Positions 58,501 through 64,000 of a stretch of 64,000 bases of DNA are shown here, in pieces. Position numbers and translations under genes: made by a program. The notes beneath the pieces were generated by a model. The model made no database searches, was not told the DNA's origin, and saw only the letters and a program-made list of their open reading frames with translations. The stretch covers positions 1 to 64,000 of the forward strand of contig JAQBVN010000006.1 in NCBI GenBank assembly GCA_027622975.1. The letters are read 5' to 3'. Source of the stretch: Bacteroidota bacterium. Lineage in GTDB: Bacteria > Bacteroidota > Bacteroidia > Flavobacteriales_D > Sanyastnellaceae. Each line of letters opens with the position of its first letter. Within the stretch, counting starts at the first letter, position 1.

Positions 58501-59973
58501 ATGTCCCCTTCCCCATCTTCCACGTCAAACAAATCGAGTGCGGCCTTGGCCCGTGAACTGGAAGACCGTTGGTTGGGCCAAATTCCATTCACACCAACGG
58601 ACAGCCAACAGCGATTTGTGCATGTGTGGTCCCGATTTATGGCGTCAGACAAACCGCGTTGCACGTTGGTGCTTCGGGGCTATGCAGGAACCGGAAAAAC
58701 AACTTCAGTGGGCGCGGCCGTTCGAACGCTTCGCGAGATGAGGATGAAATGCGTATTGCTTGCCCCCACGGGACGCGCCGCCAAGGTTTTGGCCAAGCAC
58801 GCGGGAATGGACGCATCGACCATTCATCGCCACATCTACCGACCCCGTCGCGGGTCGGATGGCGGCACTGCCTTCGGCTTGGCCTCCAACAATCGAAAAA
58901 ACACCTTGTTCATTGTGGACGAGGCCTCGATGATTGGGGAAAGTGGAGGCATGCCGTCGGGCAGCTTTGCGACGCGCAGTTTGCTCGATGACCTCATGTC
59001 CTTTGTGTTTGAAGGCGACGGATGTCGGCTCATGCTGATCGGGGACGACGCTCAGCTGCCTCCCGTGGGGGCAGCCCACAGCCCAGCGTTGCAGGGCAGT
59101 GAATTACGCCAAGCCTTTGACCTCACCTTGGCAGAAGTCGCCCTGGATAACGTCGTTCGCCAAGAACTTGACAGCGCCATTCTCGCCAATGCCCATGACC
59201 TTCGAATGCGCATGGCCCATGCGGAAGACGCATCTCCCATACCCCGGTTTGAACTGGGGCCAGGCCTATCCAGAGTGATGGGTCACGAATTGGAAGATCT
59301 CCTTGTCGATTTGCACCACAAACATGGTCAAGACGACATGGTGGTCATCACCCGTTCCAACAAGAGAGCCGTTCAATTCAACCTTCAAATTCGGGCGAGG
59401 GTGCTCGACCAAGAAGACGAGATCAACGCGGGAGATCGCTTGATGGTGGTGGCCAACAATTACCACTGGCTCGCAGAGCACGATGAGCTGCCCACAGATT
59501 TGATTGCCAATGGAGACACCCTGGTTGTGGATCGCATTCTCAAACGATTCACACGCCATGGCATGCCATTTGCCGAGGCGGAAGTCCGCCTGGTAGATCA
59601 CCCGACGTACCCTGCATTCAATGTGCATTTGAATTTGTCCGTGCTCACTGCTGAACAGCCCAACATGACCTGGCCACAGCGACAGGCACTGTTTGACAAT
59701 GTGGCGGCCGAACACGCCCATCTCGGTTACAAAACCAAGATTCAAGAAGCCGTGCAAGCAGATCCATGTTACCAAGCCCTCCAAGTCAAATTCGCGTACG
59801 CCCTCACATGCCACAAAAGCCAAGGGGGCCAATGGCCAGCGGTCATTGTAGACCAAGGCTACATGACAGAAGAGCGGGTCGACTTGGAGTGGCTTCGATG
59901 GCTCTACACGGCCTTGACCCGCGCGGAATCCGAATTGTACTTGCTCAATTTCGCGGACGTCTTTTTCGACTGA
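58501..59973 (+). CDS. AAA ATPase/helicase, RecD/Pif1-like
   Basis: The protein has 490 aa. Walker A is GYAGTGKTTSVGAA near residue 60, followed by LLAPTGRAAKVLAKHAG. Walker B is TLFIVDEASMIG, then LMLIGDDAQLPPVG. The C-terminal 2B-like domain has YALTCHKSQGGQWPAVIV and LYTALTRAESELYLL. This is a stand-alone superfamily 1 DNA helicase, conserved near coaD and rsmD in Flavobacteriales. -7-like TACCTTCG lies 10 nt upstream. A terminator follows at 60008. Confidence 0.9.
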   Translation: MSPSPSSTSNKSSAALARELEDRWLGQIPFTPTDSQQRFVHVWSRFMASDKPRCTLVLRGYAGTGKTTSVGAAVRTLREMRMKCVLLAPTGRAAKVLAKHAGMDASTIHRHIYRPRRGSDGGTAFGLASNNRKNTLFIVDEASMIGESGGMPSGSFATRSLLDDLMSFVFEGDGCRLMLIGDDAQLPPVGAAHSPALQGSELRQAFDLTLAEVALDNVVRQELDSAILANAHDLRMRMAHAEDASPIPRFELGPGLSRVMGHELEDLLVDLHHKHGQDDMVVITRSNKRAVQFNLQIRARVLDQEDEINAGDRLMVVANNYHWLAEHDELPTDLIANGDTLVVDRILKRFTRHGMPFAEAEVRLVDHPTYPAFNVHLNLSVLTAEQPNMTWPQRQALFDNVAAEHAHLGYKTKIQEAVQADPCYQALQVKFAYALTCHKSQGGQWPAVIVDQGYMTEERVDLEWLRWLYTALTRAESELYLLNFADVFFD

Positions 59974-60007
59974 CCTCGAACGTTGACCTCCTGCGACATC
60001 TTGAGAC

Positions 60008-60036
60008 AAAAAAAGGCCGCTCTCAGGCGGCCTTTT
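60008..60036. terminator. Bidirectional terminator between the helicase and ndk
   Basis: The 10-bp stem aaaaggccgc / gcggcctttt has the loop tctcag and lies between two convergent genes, with A and T runs on both sides. Confidence 0.85.
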
Positions 60037-60061
60037 GCATCGTTCAATCTTCGAACAAGTC

Positions 60062-60481
60062 TTACGCGAGCTCGCGGGTGCTGAAGAAGAATGCGCCTTC
60101 GACAGCTGCATTCTCATCGCTGTCTGATCCGTGCACAGCGTTGGCAGCGATGCTCTCAGCAAAGTCCGCACGAATGGTGCCAAGAGCCGCTTCAGCGGGG
60201 TTGGTGGCGCCAATCAAGGTGCGGAAGTCCGCCACCGCGTTGTCCTTTTCCAAAATGGCTGCCACAATGGGGCCTGAAGTCATGTATTCGGTCAATTCTC
60301 CGAAAAAAGGACGCTCCTTGTGAACAGCATAAAATGCCGAGGCATCGGCCATGCTCAGTCGTGTCCACTTCATCGCTTTGATGGTGAAACCCGCACCAAT
60401 GATGCGGTCGATGATTTTGCCTGTGTTGCCAGCGCCCGTTGCATCGGGCTTGATCATGGTGAAAGTGCGGTTGGTCGCCAT
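60062..60481 (-). CDS. ndk: Nucleoside-diphosphate kinase
   Basis: The protein has 139 aa. [53 protein letters not shown] and the active-site His in NAVHGSDS are all present. It equilibrates nucleoside triphosphates with ATP. The family start MATNRTF at 60481 is chosen; a perfect -7 box lies 33 nt upstream. Confidence 0.97.
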   Translation of the reverse strand: MATNRTFTMIKPDATGAGNTGKIIDRIIGAGFTIKAMKWTRLSMADASAFYAVHKERPFFGELTEYMTSGPIVAAILEKDNAVADFRTLIGATNPAEAALGTIRADFAESIAANAVHGSDSDENAAVEGAFFFSTRELA

Positions 60482-60514
60482 GGGAAAAAGATTGGTTGTC
60501 TTGGTTTTGGGGGG

Positions 60515-60522
60515 CAAAAGTA
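60515..60522 (-). promoter_or_regulatory. -7 box TACTTTTG for ndk
   Basis: This is a perfect TAnnTTTG on the minus strand, 33 nt before the ndk ATG. Confidence 0.45.
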
Positions 60523-60579
60523 CATCGTTCCTCGTCGAACTCCACGCCCAACCCATCTCAGCCTGCCTATTTTCGTGGC

Positions 60580-61860
60580 ATGAACACAAACGCAACGCTC
60601 AGCTCGGCCGAATTGATGGCCCTCGAAGATGCCCACGGCGCCCACAACTACCACCCCCTCCCGGTCGTGCTTGACCGCGGCGAAGGCGTGCACGTTTGGG
60701 ACGTGGAAGGCAAGCAGTACTTCGACTTCCTGAGCGCCTACAGCGCCGTGAACCAAGGGCATTGCCACCCGCGTATCGTGAAGGCGATGCAAGACCAAAC
60801 CGCCAAGCTCACCCTCACCTCCCGCGCCTTCTACAACAGCATTCTCGGGCCGTACGAAAAGTACGTGACTGGGTACTTCGGTTACGACAAGGTCCTGCCC
60901 ATGAACACCGGCGCGGAAGCGGTCGAGACCGCCATCAAAATCGCCCGCAAGTGGGCGTACGACGTGAAGGGCGTGCCTTCCGGTGCCGCCAAAATCATCA
61001 CGTGTTCCGAGAACTTTCACGGCCGCACCACGACCATCGTGTCGTTCTCAACGGACCCTGACAGCACGGGCGGGTTTGGGCCCTATACCCCCGGCTTCGA
61101 AGTCATCCCCTACAACGACCTTGACGCCCTCGCGGCCGCCCTCAAGGACCCCAACGTTGCCGGGTTCCTCGTCGAGCCCATCCAGGGAGAGGCCGGCGTG
61201 AACGTCCCTGCGGACGACTACATCCGCAAGGCACACGCGCTCTGCAAATCGGCGAACGTGCTGTTCATGGCAGACGAAGTCCAAACCGGCATTGCCCGCA
61301 CCGGCGCCCTGCTCGCCACCTGCGGCAACTGCACCTGCGAGGCCACGTGCGAGCGCCAATCGACGTACGTGAAGGCCGACCTGCTCATCCTCGGCAAGGC
61401 CATCAGCGGTGGCGCCTACCCCGTCTCGGCCGTGCTCGCGGACGACGCGGTGATGGGCGTGATTCACCCGGGGCAGCACGGATCGACGTTCGGGGGCAAC
61501 CCCGTCGCCGGCGTGGTCGCCACCGAAGCGCTCGCGGTCGTGGCCGACGAGAAACTGGCCCAAAACGCACGCGCCCTTGGTGTTCGCTTCCGCGAAGCCA
61601 TGCAAGAACTCGTGGACGAAAGCCCGCTCCTGAAATCGGTGCGCGGTCGCGGTCTGCTCAACGCCGTGCTCATCAACGACACGCCCGACAGCAGCACGGC
61701 CTGGGATTTGTGCGTGGCACTGAAAGACAACGGCCTGCTCGCCAAGCCCACCCACGGCAACATCATCCGCTTTGCGCCTCCCCTCGTCATGACAGCGGCG
61801 CAACTCGAGGACTGCATCGCCATCATCGCCAAGACGGTTCGGGAGTTCACCAAGGACTGA
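60580..61860 (+). CDS. rocD: Ornithine--oxo-acid transaminase
   Basis: The protein has 426 aa, a class III aminotransferase. [65 protein letters not shown] and the PLP lysine in [15 protein letters not shown] are all present. It converts ornithine and 2-oxoglutarate to glutamate semialdehyde and glutamate. Between residues ~246 and 263 there is a Cys-rich insertion ([10 protein letters not shown]) not essential to the fold. The codon third positions are strongly G/C-biased compared with most neighbours. TATTTTCG lies 3 nt before the ATG. Confidence 0.93.
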   Translation: MNTNATLSSAELMALEDAHGAHNYHPLPVVLDRGEGVHVWDVEGKQYFDFLSAYSAVNQGHCHPRIVKAMQDQTAKLTLTSRAFYNSILGPYEKYVTGYFGYDKVLPMNTGAEAVETAIKIARKWAYDVKGVPSGAAKIITCSENFHGRTTTIVSFSTDPDSTGGFGPYTPGFEVIPYNDLDALAAALKDPNVAGFLVEPIQGEAGVNVPADDYIRKAHALCKSANVLFMADEVQTGIARTGALLATCGNCTCEATCERQSTYVKADLLILGKAISGGAYPVSAVLADDAVMGVIHPGQHGSTFGGNPVAGVVATEALAVVADEKLAQNARALGVRFREAMQELVDESPLLKSVRGRGLLNAVLINDTPDSSTAWDLCVALKDNGLLAKPTHGNIIRFAPPLVMTAAQLEDCIAIIAKTVREFTKD

Positions 61861-61913
61861 TCGTGTCGTAGCAGGTTGTGCCTCAAGTTGCCAACCCGGA
61901 CACAGGGCAAGAG

Positions 61914-61921
61914 TAGTTTTG
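61914..61921 (+). promoter_or_regulatory. Promoter (-33 TTG, -7 TAGTTTTG) for the DUF2490 gene
   Basis: This is a perfect -7 box, 6 nt before ATG 61928. A TTG at 61888-61890 lies 23 bp upstream, within the usual range. Confidence 0.5.
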
Positions 61922-61927
61922 TCGCAG

Positions 61928-62674
61928 ATGTCACGAACACTCCTCTCTCCCTTCCGCACGGCGATTCTTGTTTTGGTCTCGGGTCTCTTGATGTCCGACT
62001 CCATGCACGGCCAAATCGAGATGCGCGACGTCGTCGACCAGCAGATGTCGTGGTACATGCTGTTTGGCAACCACCGCCTCACCGACCAGCTTGGGCTGCA
62101 CACCGAATACCAATTCCGTCGGACGGGCTTGGGGGCAGACTGGCAACAGTCGTTGCTGCGGTTTGGGTTGGATTGGCACCGTGACGACCAGCACATGGTG
62201 ACGGGTGGGTACGGGTGGATTCGGAGCTTTCCCTACGGCGAGCAACCCATTGCTGAGACGTTTGACGAGCATAGGATTTGGCAGCAGCTGGTGACCAAAT
62301 CCGTAACCGGGCAATTCAAGTGGGTGCACCGCTACCGCTTGGAGCAGCGTCTCATGAAATTCTCGTCAGGCAGCCGTTGGCAGCATCGCGTCCGCTATTT
62401 CATGCAAGTCACGTGGCCCGTCCCCAACCATCCGGAGTGGGCGGTGACGGCGTACGAAGAGGCCCTCATCGGGTTGCGCGCCTTGGACACGGCCTTCTTG
62501 AATTTGCTGCAACAAAACCGCATGTCCGTCGCACTCAACCGCAAGTGGGAAGGGGGAACGTCTGTTCAACTGGGATACCTGCGTCAGGTGTTGATCAAGG
62601 GAAGCGGACTCGAAGCCGAACGCAACCACGTGTTGCTCGTGGGAATTCGACACAATTTGGACTTCCGGGACTGA
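61928..62674 (+). CDS. DUF2490-family outer-membrane beta-barrel protein
   Basis: The protein has 248 aa. A signal peptide (AILVLVSGLLMSDSMHGQ) is followed by alternating amphipathic strands with many aromatics (QMSWYMLFGNHRLTDQLGLH; EYQFRRTGLG; HRYRLEQRLMKFSS; VLLVGIRHNLDF at the end). This matches the DUF2490 family of small outer-membrane barrels, whose function is unknown. It lies 67 nt after rocD but has its own promoter. Confidence 0.82.
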   Translation: MSRTLLSPFRTAILVLVSGLLMSDSMHGQIEMRDVVDQQMSWYMLFGNHRLTDQLGLHTEYQFRRTGLGADWQQSLLRFGLDWHRDDQHMVTGGYGWIRSFPYGEQPIAETFDEHRIWQQLVTKSVTGQFKWVHRYRLEQRLMKFSSGSRWQHRVRYFMQVTWPVPNHPEWAVTAYEEALIGLRALDTAFLNLLQQNRMSVALNRKWEGGTSVQLGYLRQVLIKGSGLEAERNHVLLVGIRHNLDFRD

Positions 62675-62708
62675 CGCCCTCTTCGAAGGACTTCCAGAAC
62701 GTGGCGGC

Positions 62709-63689
62709 TTACTTCATCCAGCCCTGTTCACGCATCCAATCGTCGTTGTAGACTTTGCCGGTGTAGCGTGACCCGTGGTCGTGGAAGAGCACGACCGGCA
62801 CGTCGGTGGGCTTGAGGCGGCCCTTGAGTTGTCGCAACCCCTGAAACGCGCTGCCGCAGCTGTAGCCCAGGAGCAAGCCCTCCTTTTTCGCGAGTTCGCG
62901 CGCCGTGTGCGCCCCGGCCTCGTCCGTCACCTTCTCGAAGTGGTCGATGAGGCTGAAGTCGACGTTGGCCGGGAGGATGTCCTCGCCGATGCCCTCGGTG
63001 ATGTACGAGTGGATTTCGTTCTCGTCGAATTCGCCGGTCTCGTGGTATTTCTTGAACACCGAACCGTACGTGTCGATGCCCCAAATCTGGATGTCCGGAT
63101 TCTGCTCCTTGAGGTACTTGGCCGTGCCGCTGATCGTGCCGCCCGTGCCCACACCGACGATGAAGTGGGTGATTTTGCCCTCGGTTTGCTTCCAAATCTC
63201 CGGTCCCGTCGTCCGGTAATGCGCCTCCCGGTTGGCGAGGTTGTCGTATTGGTTGCACCACACGCTGTTGGGGATTTCGTTGTGCAGTCGCTCCGCCACG
63301 CTGTAGTAGCTGTCCGGGTGATCGGGTGCCACGGCCGTAGGACAAACGTGAACCTCCGCCCCCATCGCACGCAACACGTCGACCTTTTCCTTGCTCTGCT
63401 TGCAATTGGTGGTGCAAATCAGCTTGTAGCCCTTGACAATGCACGCGAGCGCAAGGCCCATGCCGGTGTTGCCAGAGGTGCATTCGATGACGGTTCCGCC
63501 CGGCTTCAACGCGCCACTCGCTTCGGCGGCTTCGATCATGGACAACGCCATGCGGTCTTTGACGCTGTGACCCGGATTGAAGTATTCCACCTTGGCCCAA
63601 ATGGGACATGGAAATTCTGTAGCAATTGCGTTCAGCCGAATCATCGGCGTGTTGCCAATGGTTCCCAGAATGTTTTCGTGCACGTTCAT
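62709..63689 (-). CDS. PLP-dependent cysteine synthase family protein
   Basis: The protein has 326 aa. IGNTPMIRLN, the PLP lysine in PGHSVKDRMALSMIE, TSGNTGMGLALA and VGVGTGGTISGTAKYLKE define the fold. LLLGYSCGSAFQG closes it. It makes cysteine from O-acetylserine, or cystathionine from serine and homocysteine; the sequence favours the CysK/CysM/CBS group without a regulatory CBS domain. G/C-biased codons as in rocD. A perfect -7 box lies 5 nt before the ATG. Confidence 0.9.
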   Translation of the reverse strand: MNVHENILGTIGNTPMIRLNAIATEFPCPIWAKVEYFNPGHSVKDRMALSMIEAAEASGALKPGGTVIECTSGNTGMGLALACIVKGYKLICTTNCKQSKEKVDVLRAMGAEVHVCPTAVAPDHPDSYYSVAERLHNEIPNSVWCNQYDNLANREAHYRTTGPEIWKQTEGKITHFIVGVGTGGTISGTAKYLKEQNPDIQIWGIDTYGSVFKKYHETGEFDENEIHSYITEGIGEDILPANVDFSLIDHFEKVTDEAGAHTARELAKKEGLLLGYSCGSAFQGLRQLKGRLKPTDVPVVLFHDHGSRYTGKVYNDDWMREQGWMK

Positions 63690-63694
63690 GCGTC

Positions 63695-63702
63695 CAAAAG
63701 TA
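63695..63702 (-). promoter_or_regulatory. -7 box TACTTTTG for the cysteine synthase
   Basis: This is a perfect TAnnTTTG on the minus strand, 5 nt before ATG 63689. A small hairpin (gcccgc / gcgggc, 63705-63721) lies just upstream. Confidence 0.5.
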
Positions 63703-63751
63703 GCGCCCGCCTCCCTGCGGGCCACCTTTCTAAGCCCTTACCTTTCAGACC

Positions 63752-64000
63752 GTGAACGTGGAAAGGATCTTGGCCCATCGCATGGCCCGAAGCAACCGTG
63801 AACTGGGATCCCGGCCGGTGGTGCGCATCGCCACGGCCGGAGTCGCCCTCGGTGTTGCTTTGATGATTTTGTCAGCGGCCATCGTCCAAGGATTCCAGAG
63901 AGAAGTGAAGATGCTTGTGGTGGGGTTTGACAGCCACCTCAAAGTGGCCCAAAGTGACCCCACTGCCGACGGGCTCGTTTGGACTCCAACCCAGCGCGAC
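63752..64000 (+). CDS. FtsX-like ABC transporter permease, N-terminal part
   Basis: The frame is open from GTG 63752 to the window edge (83 codons). The start VNVERILAHRMARSN and the first membrane helix (IATAGVALGVALMILSAAIV) followed by QGFQREVKMLVVGFDSHLKV match the LolC/LolE-like permeases of Bacteroidota. These extract lipoproteins from the inner membrane or work as MacB-type exporters. -7-like TACCTTTC lies 5 nt upstream. It is truncated by the window. Confidence 0.75.
   Translation, partial: MNVERILAHRMARSNRELGSRPVVRIATAGVALGVALMILSAAIVQGFQREVKMLVVGFDSHLKVAQSDPTADGLVWTPTQRD

Noticed and set aside
61048-62196. 382-codon open frame on the minus strand
   Set aside because: It is antisense to rocD and DUF2490. 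It is explained by the strong G/C third-position bias, which removes stops on the opposite strand.
63705-63721. Terminator between the cysteine synthase and the permease
   Set aside because: The 6-bp hairpin lies between divergent genes and lacks a T-tract, so termination is unlikely.
62775-63755. 326-codon open frame on the plus strand
   Set aside because: It is antisense to the cysteine synthase, which carries the PLP lysine and glycine-rich motifs. The Val/Leu/Arg-rich composition is typical of a shadow of a G/C-biased gene.

Overview
This 64 kb window comes from a Bacteroidota chromosome, most likely a marine or freshwater member of Flavobacteriales, although its base composition (mid-50s % GC by eye) is high for that order. 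The evidence is a T9SS type A C-terminal sorting domain, Cys/Asp-rich secreted repeat proteins, a bacillithiol deacetylase, a long-form IspH, a LptD_2-type LptD, a fused CrtYcd-type lycopene cyclase, DUF3822 beside rsmD and coaD, and repeated TAnnTTTG promoter -7 boxes. Apart from one gene-fragment junction this looks like ordinary chromosomal backbone. I see no transposase, integrase, phage gene or CRISPR array.

Layout. 1-1.0 kb: C-terminus of a large secreted repeat protein. 1.1-6.6 kb (+): tatA, a Ca/Na antiporter, alkB-like, panB, rluA-like, trxB and a M15 peptidase. 6.7-9.0 kb (-): an Lrp-type regulator, two stand-alone receiver proteins and a truncated histidine kinase abutting a truncated secreted-protein tail. 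9.1-9.5 kb: terminator hairpins and tRNA-His. 9.6-12.1 kb: a glycosyltransferase and a flippase-like protein. 12.2-12.9 kb (-): bshB1. 13.1-20.2 kb (+): an eight-gene carotenoid operon (crtI, crtB, unknown, idi, crtD-like, cruF-like, crtZ, crtYcd). 20.3-26.5 kb (-): ispH, a small membrane protein, mutL, two rhomboids and an EEP-family protein. 26.6-28.4 kb (-): saccharopine dehydrogenase-like and a small unknown. 28.5-31.9 kb (+): three lipoproteins of CsgG/LPP20 type. 31.9-33.1 kb: trpG/pabA-like, ridA and a 55-aa membrane protein. 33.2-43.9 kb: lptD (-), then amidase, mlaD-like, two Fe-S redox proteins, fabG, a VWA-like protein and a prohibitin (+). 44.0-47.6 kb (-): rpmB, cinA and a T9SS Asp-box protein. 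47.7-51.6 kb (-): rsfS, ftsH, DUF2007, cdsA and psd. 51.7-63.7 kb: birA, pyrE, NUDIX, coaD, rsmD, DUF3822, a RecD/Pif1-like helicase, ndk, an ornithine aminotransferase, DUF2490 and a cysteine synthase. The window closes inside an FtsX-type permease.

How the genes fit together. IspH and Idi supply IPP and DMAPP for the carotenoid operon. Its combination of CrtZ, CrtYcd, CruF-like and CrtD-like enzymes predicts a monocyclic, hydroxylated, C-1'-hydrated carotenoid of the saproxanthin/myxol type. Many other genes serve the envelope: LptD, amidase, MlaD-like, CdsA, Psd, TatA, rhomboids, a FtsX-type permease and lipoproteins.

The most unusual patterns are these. Promoter -7 boxes sit only 4-9 nt upstream of many start codons, implying leaderless mRNAs. 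Divergent genes share a CATG double start codon (lptD/amidase and pyrE/NUDIX). A histidine kinase fragment is fused back-to-back with a secreted-protein fragment. An unrecognised secreted protein is translationally coupled inside the carotenoid operon.
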